Origin: Shewanella eurypsychrophilus
GTDB lineage: Bacteria; Pseudomonadota; Gammaproteobacteria; Enterobacterales; Shewanellaceae
Length of the DNA stretch: 64,000 bases
Direction of reading: 5' to 3'
Assembly (NCBI RefSeq): GCF_007004545.3
Contig: NZ_CP045503.2
Span: 4,806,102 to 4,870,101, forward strand
This document shows positions 26,943-36,390 of this stretch, piece by piece (position 1 is the first letter of the stretch; every line of letters begins with the position of its first letter). Position numbers and translations under genes: made by a program. Under the pieces are notes generated by a model. The model was given only the letters and a program-made list of their open reading frames with translations. It ran no database searches and had not been told where the DNA came from.

Positions 26943-26989
26943 ATTTATCTAGTCAAAACTTATTAGCTAGGGAGTAATACCAATCGCTA

Positions 26990-28144
26990 TTATACTTTCC
27001 ACTCATTAAGCAAAGGCAGTATGTCTGTCTCTAGGCTAGCTTGCAGCTTAGAGAGCGCATCAATAGCAGTTTGCACCCTTACACGAGCATCAGCATCTAA
27101 GATTGCCTGACGGAATGGCATGTCATTTGAACCTGAGATAGCTTGAATCTTGATAATTGCATCATCGATTTCACTACCGATACGTGAAGCGAGTACTGAG
27201 TCTGCCGCATTAACGAAATCAACCAAGCCTTGCTTGTCTGCTGCACCAGTAAACTCACCTTGATAGACATTACGTACGCCAACAATGTTGTCGCTAAAGT
27301 CAGTGAGTGAATTCCAAGAATACTGAGATTCAACTTTTGACGTATCAGCGGTATCGATTGATGTACCGAACGGATCAGCAATTTTACCGTTACCCACTTC
27401 ATCTACGATGGCTATCATGCCGTTAATCAACTCTTCAATCACACCGACTTGAGAAGCATAAATAGTGTTCCACTCTGTTCCTGGATTCTTAACAAACTCA
27501 CCATAGGCATTGCTACCGGTTTGACCGTCATGGCTTATCTGCCATGCATCATCCAGCGTCTTAGTGTAATCACGGAATACTTCAGCCAAGCCCATTAGGT
27601 AATCAGCTTCTGCAGAAGTTAAATCAGCAATGGCTTTCTCATTATCTGCAACACCGTCACCAAACAGTAGGTATTCCATAGTATGGAAACCTTGTACATC
27701 ATCGTTCCAACCTTTAATGGTGTCAGCATCAAACCCTGAGCCGCTAGCCAATACCGTCGTTAGATCGGTAGTATTTAGTGGCCAGCTATCTAAATGTGGA
27801 TCGATACCTAACGAATCAACAGGGCCAAAGATATGTGATTCACCTTGCTCCCAAGGCAAACGAGCCGCTTTCCAAGCGACTTGTGCAGCGAGAAGATTTG
27901 CTTGAGTTGGATCATTGACTAAGGTTTGAGCCGCAAGCAGCATCTCTTCGCCTTTCGTCGCTAAAGCAGCGTAGCCACTCACTATCACATCGTCAGTTAA
28001 ATTAGTGATCATCTCAGTTGCTGCAAACTCAAAACCTGTTTCAGGTTCAGGATCTGGTGTACTTGAATCGTCACCAGAACTACCACAAGCGGCAAGGGTT
28101 GCAATAAGCGCGAAAGCGACAGCTGAGTACTTAAAGTTGTTCAT
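26990..28144 (-). CDS. Imelysin-family lipoprotein
   Basis: The 384-residue product has a lipoprotein signal (ALIATLAACGSSG) and an imelysin (M75, IrpA-like) domain. The GxHxxE signature appears as GFHTMEYLLFGDG, and WKAARLPWEQGESHIFGP matches the first conserved block. The family is periplasmic and is linked to iron uptake, probably by binding iron, even though it was first named a peptidase. The start is the ATG at 28144 with GGAG 6 bases upstream; a longer frame opens at 28156. It lies between the porin-like and di-haem oxidoreductase genes on one strand. Confidence 0.9.
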   Translation of the reverse strand: MNNFKYSAVAFALIATLAACGSSGDDSSTPDPEPETGFEFAATEMITNLTDDVIVSGYAALATKGEEMLLAAQTLVNDPTQANLLAAQVAWKAARLPWEQGESHIFGPVDSLGIDPHLDSWPLNTTDLTTVLASGSGFDADTIKGWNDDVQGFHTMEYLLFGDGVADNEKAIADLTSAEADYLMGLAEVFRDYTKTLDDAWQISHDGQTGSNAYGEFVKNPGTEWNTIYASQVGVIEELINGMIAIVDEVGNGKIADPFGTSIDTADTSKVESQYSWNSLTDFSDNIVGVRNVYQGEFTGAADKQGLVDFVNAADSVLASRIGSEIDDAIIKIQAISGSNDMPFRQAILDADARVRVQTAIDALSKLQASLETDILPLLNEWKV

Positions 28145-28222
28145 GTAAAGCTCCATTTTTACGTCATAATAACTTGCATCCCCACTGCTTATTTAAGCAG
28201 CGAAAATGCGTTAAATTGGCTG

Positions 28223-29608
28223 TTATAGCGAGAATTGATAACCCACGCCTAAGGCAAAAAAGTTGGTGTCAGGAATTGATGAAACGGCAACTTGATGAAG
28301 GCCGACCTCGGCTTTTATCACAATTTCAGGAATGGGGAAGTAGTTAACTCCGACACTTGTCCATGTGTTTTCATAGCGCTTTGTCGCCGTCCCCGTTTCC
28401 ACTTCTGCCAATGGGTTTGAATAATCGATATTGGCAAAAATAGTAATTGGAACTGGTGTGAATTGACCTAAATCGACGCCTGCTTCAACAAAGAAAGCTT
28501 CAGATTTAGATCCTAATTGAGCAAAGTTACCTGGCTTGAGGCCTGGCGTGGTTTTGTTGGCTTGGGTGATTGCATCAGCATCGCTAAGCGTACCGTACAT
28601 GTACTGACCACGTAGTATCCAAGGGCCCTCAACAAAAGCTGCAGCGACAGTAGCAATACTGACCGTGCCATCACCTTCGACCTTGTTACTCTTATTTCGA
28701 TTTCCTGTGGTATTACCATAGTAGTAAGACACACCGACCGCAGTGCCCTGCTTGAAGCTGCCATAATCTAGACGTAGCGCGTAAGCTAAGTCATCGGCAT
28801 TCACATGCTCAAAACGCGTTTGATGGCCAGAAGCAACCCAATCATAAGTGCGGAAATATTCCGAATTTAAGCCACTGATGACCTGTGCTTGATAATGGAA
28901 ATTTGCAAGCTCACCAAATACTCCGACCCCCATCTCGTTCCAAACAGCCGGCACCATAGCTGCTTCACTACGGTGGCGCTGAACAGTAAGATATTGATTT
29001 GGTTTATGAAGCATACTAGACAAACCGACAGGAAGATGAATGCTACCGAACTTAACGCCGATGGCATCGCTTGGACGATATCTTAATTGAGCCTTCTCAA
29101 CGATAACCTCACCGCCCGCTTCAATCTCAGATTCAAACTCACCAAACTCATCAAAACCATCATATTCGAGTGAAGCACCTGTACCACCGTGTTCATACTC
29201 GATCTCAATTTCCATATCCCATTCGTCAGTAAACTGATAACCAAACTCTGTGACAATTCGCTCTAGATCGAAACGGTTACGACGCTCTGGATTTGTATCT
29301 TGAACATTTTCAAAATACTCATCACTGGTAAAGTTCATGCTGCCGTAAGATTTAAATGAAAACTTGCTAAACATACTCTCCAGGTTTTGCTGCTTAGTCG
29401 TCGCAACAATTTCAGCCTGCTTGTCTTGTGTCTCTTTTTGCTCTTTCTGTTGAGCAGCAAGAGCCGCTAGATCTTTTTTAAGCTTATTAAGTTCAGCCTC
29501 CTGCTTAGCAATTGCCTGCTCTAATAGAACAGGATCCGTTGCAGCAAAAGCACTGGTACAACTAAAACCAGCGATACATAGCGCCAGTAAACTTAACTTT
29601 GTTTTCAT
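28223..29608 (-). CDS. Porin-like outer-membrane protein with N-terminal coiled coil
   Basis: The 461-residue product has a signal peptide (cleavage near AFA-AT), a predicted coiled coil at about 25-70 (repeats of LLEQAIAKQEAELNKLKKDLAAL type) and a beta-barrel to a C-terminal leucine after aromatic-rich strands. Such coiled-coil porins trimerise in the outer membrane. It is the first gene of the module with imelysin and the di-haem oxidoreductase and follows a Fur-type site, so it may admit iron-containing compounds. The start at 29608 has GGAGAG upstream; the frame opens at 29620. Confidence 0.8.
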   Translation of the reverse strand: MKTKLSLLALCIAGFSCTSAFAATDPVLLEQAIAKQEAELNKLKKDLAALAAQQKEQKETQDKQAEIVATTKQQNLESMFSKFSFKSYGSMNFTSDEYFENVQDTNPERRNRFDLERIVTEFGYQFTDEWDMEIEIEYEHGGTGASLEYDGFDEFGEFESEIEAGGEVIVEKAQLRYRPSDAIGVKFGSIHLPVGLSSMLHKPNQYLTVQRHRSEAAMVPAVWNEMGVGVFGELANFHYQAQVISGLNSEYFRTYDWVASGHQTRFEHVNADDLAYALRLDYGSFKQGTAVGVSYYYGNTTGNRNKSNKVEGDGTVSIATVAAAFVEGPWILRGQYMYGTLSDADAITQANKTTPGLKPGNFAQLGSKSEAFFVEAGVDLGQFTPVPITIFANIDYSNPLAEVETGTATKRYENTWTSVGVNYFPIPEIVIKAEVGLHQVAVSSIPDTNFFALGVGYQFSL

Positions 29609-29663
29609 TAATCTCTCCACACTGATTAACAGCAGCCCCCTAAATTTGTCAACAACCTACTAT

Positions 29664-29683
29664 AAATGAAAACGATTTGCATT
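29664..29683. promoter_or_regulatory. Candidate Fur box upstream of the porin / imelysin module
   Basis: The sequence AAATGAAAACGATTTGCATT matches a Shewanella-type Fur consensus (AAATGATAATGATTATCATT) at 16 of 20 positions by eye. It lies 56 bases before the porin-like start on the minus strand. The divergent MFS transporter starts about 280 bases away on the other side. Confidence 0.55.
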
Positions 29684-29966
29684 AAACTTTACATTTAGCT
29701 TTGCAATACAATTTACATCACATTTACATTCGTGAACACTAATATTACGTGTGCAGCGTGTAGAGTGGATTTGTTTTGAGGACTGAGAGATAAAGCATTA
29801 ATACTAACAAGATAAGAAAAAACTCATGTAAACTGAGTGTTAATTTCACACTTAGCCACTTAGCCTCTTGGCCTTTTAGGTCGTTGCATGGATGATCAAT
29901 GCCTTATAACTCCTTAGCGTTATCAATTTATCTTCTCCTGCTAATAAGCAAGAGTTGGAGCCAGTT

Positions 29967-31139
29967 ATGAACCGTAAAAGTCCGCAAAATTTACTGCTTT
30001 GGATGACTTTTATCATGTCGCTGGTCTTCTCTGTATGGCAAGTGTTACTCAATAACTTTGTCATCGAACGCGCCCAATTTACCGGTGTTGAGATTGGTAT
30101 TTTACAGAGCCTACGTGAAGTGCCAGGCTTTCTGGCTTTTACTGCTATCTTTGTACTCTTGCTAATTCGTGAGCAGAGCTTCGCTTTACTTTCTTTAGCT
30201 GTGTTATCTATTGGTGTCGCTATCACCGGCTATTACCCTCAAGTGCTAGGGCTATACATCACCACAGTATTGATGTCTGTTGGCTTCCATTATTTTGAAA
30301 CGGTCAATCAATCCCTCACCCTGCAATGGGTCGACAAGAAAGATACTGCAGGATTTCTTGGAAAAGCACTGGCTTGGCGCTCCGCAGCCGCGCTATCAGG
30401 TTATGCCAGCATCTGGGTGGTGATGACCTGGCTAAAGCTCGATTATGTGTGGATGTATGCATTAATTGGCTGCTTAGGCCTAGTCATGGTGCTAACCATC
30501 ACCTTATATTTCCCCAGGTTCGATGTGGGCGAAGTGCAGCATAAAAAAATTATCTTAAGGAAAAAGTATTGGCTCTTTTATCTGCTGACCTTCTTTTCGG
30601 GAGCAAGACGCCAAATATTTATGGTCTTCGCAGGCTTCATGATGGTCGAAAAATTTGGCTATAGCGTCAGTGAAATCACCGCCTTATTCTTAATTAACTA
30701 TGTGTTCAACTTGCTATTTGCGCCGGCTATTGGCCGCTTTATTGGGCGAATTGGAGAGCGTAGAGCCCTGACTATCGAGTACATTGGTCTTATTATTATC
30801 TTTGTCAGTTATGCCTGGGTACAGCAACCCGAAATAGCGGCTGCACTCTATGTTATCGATCACTTACTCTTTGCTATGGCCATTGCGATAAAAACCTATT
30901 TTCAAAAAATTGCCGACGGTAAAGATATTGCGGCAACCATGTCGGTGAGCTTTACGATTAATCATATTGCCGCCGTAGTGATCCCTGTATTACTTGGACT
31001 GCTTTGGCTCCATTCACCACAGGCAGTATTTTATATAGGAGCAGGGTTTGCTGTTTGCTCCTTGTGCCTCGCTCGAAATATACCTAATGCCCCTACACAG
31101 GGAAATGAAGTAAATTGGAGTTGGCCGCAAAAGACCTAG
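29967..31139 (+). CDS. MFS transporter, uncharacterised
   Basis: This is a major facilitator protein of about 390 residues with 11-12 helices. It has a short charged start (MNRKSPQNLLLWM), RAQFTGVEIGILQSLREVPGFLAF in the first half, and GRFIGRIGERRALTIEY as the central conserved loop. The ATG at 29967 is chosen because it has TTGGAG 7 bases upstream; a TTG frame begins at 29955. The substrate is unknown. It is divergent from the Fur-type module, and a role in iron or siderophore transport is possible but only from position. Confidence 0.75.
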   Translation: MNRKSPQNLLLWMTFIMSLVFSVWQVLLNNFVIERAQFTGVEIGILQSLREVPGFLAFTAIFVLLLIREQSFALLSLAVLSIGVAITGYYPQVLGLYITTVLMSVGFHYFETVNQSLTLQWVDKKDTAGFLGKALAWRSAAALSGYASIWVVMTWLKLDYVWMYALIGCLGLVMVLTITLYFPRFDVGEVQHKKIILRKKYWLFYLLTFFSGARRQIFMVFAGFMMVEKFGYSVSEITALFLINYVFNLLFAPAIGRFIGRIGERRALTIEYIGLIIIFVSYAWVQQPEIAAALYVIDHLLFAMAIAIKTYFQKIADGKDIAATMSVSFTINHIAAVVIPVLLGLLWLHSPQAVFYIGAGFAVCSLCLARNIPNAPTQGNEVNWSWPQKT

Positions 31140-31226
31140 AGCAAAGGTGAGTAAATAACCTGATTTAATGTGGATGGGGATAAGGTACTATACTGCTCTT
31201 TACTATTGTCATTACCTGAGAGTCGC

Positions 31227-32060
31227 ATGGCCGAAATAACAAAAATTAGTGAAGCAAGATCAGCACAGCCTGATGTTTCTGCGCGCAAGAAGGCACTTTT
31301 ACTCGGCCGTCAACTTGGATTAAGTAGTGAAGAGGGTTATAGACCAACTAATGCATCGGTAGCCGAAAGAGCCGAGCATAGGAATCGAAAATTGATGAGT
31401 CAGTATCAAACGAATCTTGAGACCATATATGCCATCTCCTTAAGCCATACTCCATCAGATGTTACCGGAACTGATTTAGATCCAGATTGGGCTCATCAGT
31501 TTTTTCAAATGGCAGAACAGATCCACAATAGAAAAATGCAGGAACTATGGGGACGAATTCTCGCTAACGAAATAACCAGTCCAGGTAACTTTAGCCTCAG
31601 AACACTCACAACCCTTAAGCAGTTGACCCATAAAGAAGCACAGCTATTAGAGAAAGCCTTAGGCATGGCCGTTAAGGTCAATAACGAGACGCGTTTAAAA
31701 CTTATTATTGGTTATCGCTATACGGGAGGAATTGGTCAAATCTTCAGAAAGTCAGCCCCTATCAATATTGGCCTATCTAATTTCGGCTTACCTTACTCAA
31801 ACATTCTCACCTTAGTCGATGCGGGTATACTCCATAAAAGTGAATTTGAAACAGGTTTACTCAATAGTAAAACCCCGATAAATTTCACCTTATTCAACAC
31901 CCAGATGAAGCTTACCCCCAAAAGTGGACACCTATTATTTAACTATTACCGTTTAACGCCAATTGGTGATGAGCTCACTCAGCTTATTCAGCCAAAGGCT
32001 GATAATGACTACACCAATGCAATGAGATCTCTGTTTGTTAAAGACTTTAAAATTGAGTAA
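31227..32060 (+). CDS. TIGR03899-family protein
   Basis: The 277-residue soluble protein has the conserved ARKKALLLGRQLGL, a central WAHQFFQMAEQIHNRKMQELWGRILANE block, and a C-terminal TPIGDELTQLI segment. These match the TIGR03899 family, which is found in Vibrio and Shewanella and has no known function. The middle block resembles the DUF2806 region. The start is the ATG at 31227 with CTGAGAG upstream; the frame opens at 31170. It lies 88 bases after the MFS gene and may be in the same transcript. Confidence 0.8.
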   Translation: MAEITKISEARSAQPDVSARKKALLLGRQLGLSSEEGYRPTNASVAERAEHRNRKLMSQYQTNLETIYAISLSHTPSDVTGTDLDPDWAHQFFQMAEQIHNRKMQELWGRILANEITSPGNFSLRTLTTLKQLTHKEAQLLEKALGMAVKVNNETRLKLIIGYRYTGGIGQIFRKSAPINIGLSNFGLPYSNILTLVDAGILHKSEFETGLLNSKTPINFTLFNTQMKLTPKSGHLLFNYYRLTPIGDELTQLIQPKADNDYTNAMRSLFVKDFKIE

Positions 32061-32073
32061 TGACTCGCTAGCT

Positions 32074-32907
32074 TTATAGCGCTAACTCAGAATGAAAGTT
32101 TATAGCTAACTCTTCATTTTTTTGACTTTTATCTGCATCAGGATGGAACCAATTTAGGCTATCGGCTAGCTCTACCACCTCACCAATGATCATCAAGGCT
32201 GGCATCTTAAGCTCTGGTTCTGCTGCAAGCTTTTCTAGTTGCCCCAAGGTACCGATAAAACATCTTTGTTCTTGTGTGGTTGCTTTCGAAACTATCGCCA
32301 CTGGTGTGTTTTCGCTCCGTCCAGCATTGACTAGGCCATTCCTAATCAAGCCCGCATTTAAGATCCCCATATAGATAACTAGAGTATTATTGGGGTTGGC
32401 ATAGCCATTCCAATCCATAGGGCGGCTCTCAAGCTGACAGTGACCAGTTATAAATGTCACACCTTGTGCATAATCTCTATGAGTCAACGGAATACCGGCA
32501 TACGCCGAGGTGCCACTAGCAGCGGTAATACCCGGGATAACTTCAAACGCTAAACCTGCTTCTACTAAAGTTTGTAGCTCTTCGCCACCACGGCCAAAAA
32601 TGAATGGGTCCCCACCCTTAAGCCGTACCACGTTTTGTTTGGTAAAGGCTTTAGTGACCAGAAGCTGGTTAATTTCATCCTGTGCAGCGCTATGCTTGCC
32701 AGCTCGCTTACCGACAGGGATCTTCTCTGCACTTTGTGGCACCAGCGCCATAATATCTGCGCTAACGAGTGCATCATAGAGAACGACATCAGCAGTCTGT
32801 AGAATGCGATATGCCTTAAGCGTCAATAGCTCAACATCACCTGGACCTGCGCCGACTAACCAAACTTTGCCACCGGCTCTTTGACCCGGTAAAGTGACTA
32901 CTTCCAT
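32074..32907 (-). CDS. cobA: Uroporphyrinogen-III C-methyltransferase
   Basis: The 277-residue SUMT enzyme has the GAGPGDVELLTLKA motif, YDALVS, VGKRAGKHSAAQ, and VVRLKGGDPFIFGRGGEE, all diagnostic for uroporphyrinogen-III methyltransferases. It uses S-adenosylmethionine to make precorrin-2, the precursor of sirohaem, the cofactor of sulfite reductase (cysI at 41 kb) and of nitrite reductase. The CysG dehydrogenase/ferrochelatase half is absent. The start is the ATG at 32907; the frame opens at a GTG at 32922. Confidence 0.93.
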   Translation of the reverse strand: MEVVTLPGQRAGGKVWLVGAGPGDVELLTLKAYRILQTADVVLYDALVSADIMALVPQSAEKIPVGKRAGKHSAAQDEINQLLVTKAFTKQNVVRLKGGDPFIFGRGGEELQTLVEAGLAFEVIPGITAASGTSAYAGIPLTHRDYAQGVTFITGHCQLESRPMDWNGYANPNNTLVIYMGILNAGLIRNGLVNAGRSENTPVAIVSKATTQEQRCFIGTLGQLEKLAAEPELKMPALMIIGEVVELADSLNWFHPDADKSQKNEELAINFHSELAL

Positions 32908-33356
32908 CTCTATGCCCCACACACGACTTTCAATAGTCTAAATATAACCGCCTACTTATAACTTAATAAATAGTTATTTCTTTTCAGTTATAGCTTTTAG
33001 TTATTAAAAGAAGATAGCTTTCAACCAAGGCTAACCGATATCAACACTATACTTCTGCATTGCTTCTGCATTAGTCGCCATTTATCGAACGTCATTGGTC
33101 GAACCAATCTGCGGCAGTATCACTCGAAGAGGTGATAAGGAAAACAACTGTATAAACATGGAGGTATACTTAAGCTAAAAAATTGAAAGATGAACAAGAG
33201 TAGGTTCTATCAGCATATTTATCAGCTATAATTCAACGAGAAAAGCTTATTGAGTTTACGCTGAGCCACATAAAATATCTTAACTCAGGGCTTACTGCGT
33301 GTTCATGCTCAATATTCTGCTTACGTTGCTTAGGCTCACACATATCAAGGAGAGAT
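32908..33356. other. 449-base gap with no recognised feature
   Basis: This gap separates cobA (minus strand) from the S41-like gene (plus strand) and must hold both promoters. No hairpin, operator or open frame of note was seen. AAGGAGAGAT just before 33357 is the ribosome binding site of the next gene. Confidence 0.4.
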
Positions 33357-34868
33357 ATGAAATTCGGGTATCCACAAATAGTAAACATATTTGGAATTTG
33401 CCTGCTACTTAGCACCTTGCAATTAGCTCGCTTGACCCTATTGAACTTCGAATATAAATCCAGTTTAACCCAGCATGAAATGCACCAAGATCTCGACTTT
33501 TTACTTCAGCAAGTTGAACAACATTCAGCATTGTCTTCCCTCAATCCAGAAAAGTTTACTCGCCTAGTCAGTAAAATCGAGCCTCTGCTTTTTCGATTAT
33601 CTCACTTTCAAGAAACCCAAGCCTTTTATACTGAAATCTTAAAGCTTCTGGCTATCCTTGATGATCCAGGGCTTACTATTTTTTACCCAAGGTTAGAGGC
33701 TGAAAAACTGCCATTTACACTTAGGGTTGTCGCAGACTCATGGCTTGCTCTAGGCTCAAATTCCCAGCTCCTGGATGAAGATCATCCTTTTATTACCCAT
33801 ATCGATGGCATTCCAATCACCCGATGGGAGCAGGCCAGTCAAAAGTTTCTTTCTGGTCCCGAAAAACAAAGCCTAAGTGCTCGAGTCGATGGATTATCTC
33901 AGTTAAGCATGCTGAGGTACGATATGGGCCTACCACACAAAGCCAGCGTCTTACTCAGTCTCACCGACAATGCCGATTCTAATATGCAGCTGTCTTTGCC
34001 AATTAATTCACTGTCATCAACTAAAAATAACGCTTCTATACTTGGTAAGTTACTCTGGTCAAACGCTGATTTATTGCCAACATACATCCCCATTGCAGAT
34101 CTTGCTGATATTGAAACAGATCCTAAGCTGGCAACGCAGCTAGATGACAGCCTTCAGCAGCCTATGACTATCTTAGACCTAAGAAATTCCAATGGTAACA
34201 ATGATAAATTGTTGAGCTGGATAGCCAATCATTATGCTGACGTTCCACCTGCAGTTCACAATACTAAAACTAAGCAAAGCCTTATGGCTTTCGGCCAATA
34301 TAGACGCTCTCTCGACTTTAAATCAGACTTTCTAAAGCCACTTGGATTTCTTCCTTTCGATGAGCTTAGCTTTTTTGAACAGATAGAATTTAGCCAGGCA
34401 AGTCAGGATGTCACCTTGTCTGAAAATAGCCATTTCGGACTTTGGTATGGAAAGAGATCACCGGTTTTAACACAAGCGGCTTTAAAGCCGCCCGACCCCT
34501 CCCTTCAGCCACATTTAGTCTTGCTTATCGGACCTGAATGCCGACGTGAATGTGAATGGATAGTCTACTTTGCAAAATCCTTATCTAGAGTCACTCTGAT
34601 TGGTGAAAAGACCTCTGGAGATTTTGGAAGACATTACGCTTTTATCTTGCCAAATAGCGGCATCAAAATTGAGCTAACCGCCAGTCTCACTTACAGTATG
34701 CAAGGAGATTTATTATCAGGCATTGGTACTCAACCGGATATCTCCCTTCCTATCAATGATAATATTCACTGGCAGGGACTCGTTTCGCTGATAGTTAGTG
34801 AGCCTACAGCGCCTCAAGTTGTCTACAATCACAAGACTCCACCTCTGAAAGAGGCTAAATTCAATTAA
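33357..34868 (+). CDS. S41-peptidase-like protein, apparently without catalytic serine
   Basis: This 503-residue protein has an N-terminal membrane helix or signal anchor, a helical region (about 40-110), a PDZ-like part with HIDGIPITRWEQA, and a C-terminal tail-protease fold with TILDLRNSNGN and VTLIGEKTSGDFGRHYAFILPNSG. In S41 proteases the nucleophile serine sits in an S-A-x-E-like motif just before this last block; here the region reads GPECRRECEWIVYF, with no serine. So it may be an inactive relative or use another residue. The strong AAGGAG before the ATG supports the start. It is followed by a small gene 28 bases away. Confidence 0.6.
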   Translation: MKFGYPQIVNIFGICLLLSTLQLARLTLLNFEYKSSLTQHEMHQDLDFLLQQVEQHSALSSLNPEKFTRLVSKIEPLLFRLSHFQETQAFYTEILKLLAILDDPGLTIFYPRLEAEKLPFTLRVVADSWLALGSNSQLLDEDHPFITHIDGIPITRWEQASQKFLSGPEKQSLSARVDGLSQLSMLRYDMGLPHKASVLLSLTDNADSNMQLSLPINSLSSTKNNASILGKLLWSNADLLPTYIPIADLADIETDPKLATQLDDSLQQPMTILDLRNSNGNNDKLLSWIANHYADVPPAVHNTKTKQSLMAFGQYRRSLDFKSDFLKPLGFLPFDELSFFEQIEFSQASQDVTLSENSHFGLWYGKRSPVLTQAALKPPDPSLQPHLVLLIGPECRRECEWIVYFAKSLSRVTLIGEKTSGDFGRHYAFILPNSGIKIELTASLTYSMQGDLLSGIGTQPDISLPINDNIHWQGLVSLIVSEPTAPQVVYNHKTPPLKEAKFN

Positions 34869-34896
34869 CTCAAGACCAAGTAAAATGAGAAACAAT

Positions 34897-35244
34897 ATGG
34901 CAAGTCAAAAAATAACCGCATTAACTGCCGACACCTTTAGCCGAGGTGCTTTAAGAATGACTGTCACCTTGCTAAGAGGCATCAATCCCCAATTAGCACT
35001 ATCGGTACAAAACCAATTGTTCAATCCAATCAATCCTCAGCCAGATAATACCCCTAACCCTAAAGACAATTTTAAAATCAGTATGCAGCCTTTAGCGGTA
35101 AGAAAAGTGGTGGAATCCTTAAAGTCAAAAGGTGAACATCCTCAAGTAGATCCTGGCACGCAGATGATGGTAAAGGCGCTCATTATAGATTGGATAAATT
35201 ATGCCAACTTACTTATTGAGCTAGAAAACAATAAAGAGGCGTAG
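34897..35244 (+). CDS. Uncharacterised protein, about 115 residues
   Basis: I do not recognise this small soluble protein. It has a basic N-terminal half (TFSRGALRMTVTLLRGINPQ), a proline/asparagine-rich linker and a helical C-terminus. The ATG at 34897 is used because TGAGA lies at a good distance; an earlier in-frame ATG at 34885 is also possible. It follows the S41-like gene closely and is probably co-transcribed with it. Confidence 0.5.
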   Translation: MASQKITALTADTFSRGALRMTVTLLRGINPQLALSVQNQLFNPINPQPDNTPNPKDNFKISMQPLAVRKVVESLKSKGEHPQVDPGTQMMVKALIIDWINYANLLIELENNKEA

Positions 35245-35362
35245 TAGAGTCAAAAGGATTAGTAGAATCGAATATTGTCATTAAGCTCGTTTTCATCCTC
35301 TTACCGGCTGAAAACTCATCAGTAAATAATAAAAATAAAGTAAAAAACAATAAGGTATTTAG

Positions 35363-35742
35363 ATGAGCAGTCCTATCGGCGGATTCTACCTAAACGCACA
35401 ATATAGAAAAAAGCAGCCAATTTCGAGCTCTCCAGTAAAGCTCAGTTAACCCTTGAGACTAAAATATCTATAGATAACCAAATGGTCTTAGAAGATAGCC
35501 AGACGTGTCTCTCTGAGCATGAACTTAAGATAAACAAGGAACACCTCTCGGTCATTGTGTTACCGACAGTAATTGATAATGAAATGATAAGGCTAGAGTT
35601 CACCCTGAACATAACCGAGCCCAATCGTGACTCACCGGTATCCAAACAACAAATATTGAACCTATCATCAGGAGAAAGTCTCACCGCATTAGTTGAGGGA
35701 GATGAACGCATCAAGCTCACGACAAGCTGCTCAATTATCTAA
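35363..35742 (+). pseudogene. Short gene read in two frames: candidate -1 frameshift or 1-base deletion
   Basis: An ATG at 35363, 8 bases after AAGG, opens a frame of 28 codons that stops at 35447-35449. The -1 frame is open from 35407 to a stop at 35740-35742 and encodes a clearly coding-like sequence of about 110 residues (for example AQLTLETKISIDNQ). The two join at A AAA AAG (35407-35413), the slippery heptamer of dnaX, correctly phased for -1 slippage. A weak 5-bp hairpin (35425-35429 with 35439-35443) follows 11 bases later. The alternative is simple loss of one A from a run of seven. The product family is not recognised; it has a beta-rich look. Confidence 0.5.
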
Positions 35743-35820
35743 ACAAACAGTACAAGCAAGCTGCAAATAATGTGGTAACTTGATTATAATTATATATATC
35801 TCAGCCACTAGGTATCCAAG

Positions 35821-36345
35821 ATGTTCAAACATGCGATAAAATTTATTCTGTTATCACTACTCAGCTTTTCAGCTACAGCCACAGATCTAAAGGTCGGCGA
35901 TACTGCGCCTAACTTCAAATTGCAATCCACCGATGGACACTTCTATCAATTGAGTGACTACTTAGGCAAACAGACCTTAGTCCTTGCTTGGTACCCAATG
36001 GCGAACACCCATGGATGCACCCTAGAATGCCGCTCTTTAGTACAAAAGGGGCACTTGATCCGTGAGTACAATGCCGTTTACATGATGGCAAGCGTCGATG
36101 ACTTAGAAGACAATAAAGATTTTGCAGAAAAACAGAAAGCAGACTTTCCAATGCTGAGCGACCCCAGCAAAAAAACAGCCAAAGCTTACGATGTACTCAA
36201 CTTTGTACGTGTCGCCAGCAGAGTGACCTTCTATATTGGCAAGGAGGGTAAAATCTTAAAGATCGATGAAGATATCAATGCAGAAACAGCAGCTGAAGAT
36301 ATTGCGGCAAACTTGAAGCAGTTAGGGATTGAAAAAAGTAACTAA
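35821..36345 (+). CDS. Periplasmic peroxiredoxin, AhpC/TSA-Bcp type
   Basis: The 174-residue protein has a signal peptide (cleavage near ATA-TD) and a thioredoxin-fold peroxiredoxin domain. The active-site region reads PMANTHGCTLECRSL, corresponding to the PxxxTxxC motif of Bcp-type enzymes, with a second cysteine four residues later. The catalytic threonine is present. It should reduce hydrogen peroxide or organic peroxides in the periplasm, using an unidentified thiol donor. Most Bcp proteins are cytoplasmic, so the export signal is a notable feature. Confidence 0.85.
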   Translation: MFKHAIKFILLSLLSFSATATDLKVGDTAPNFKLQSTDGHFYQLSDYLGKQTLVLAWYPMANTHGCTLECRSLVQKGHLIREYNAVYMMASVDDLEDNKDFAEKQKADFPMLSDPSKKTAKAYDVLNFVRVASRVTFYIGKEGKILKIDEDINAETAAEDIAANLKQLGIEKSN

Positions 36346-36390
36346 GTGCCAGGTATTAGGTTCTAGTCCCTAGGAACTAGAACCTTCTCT

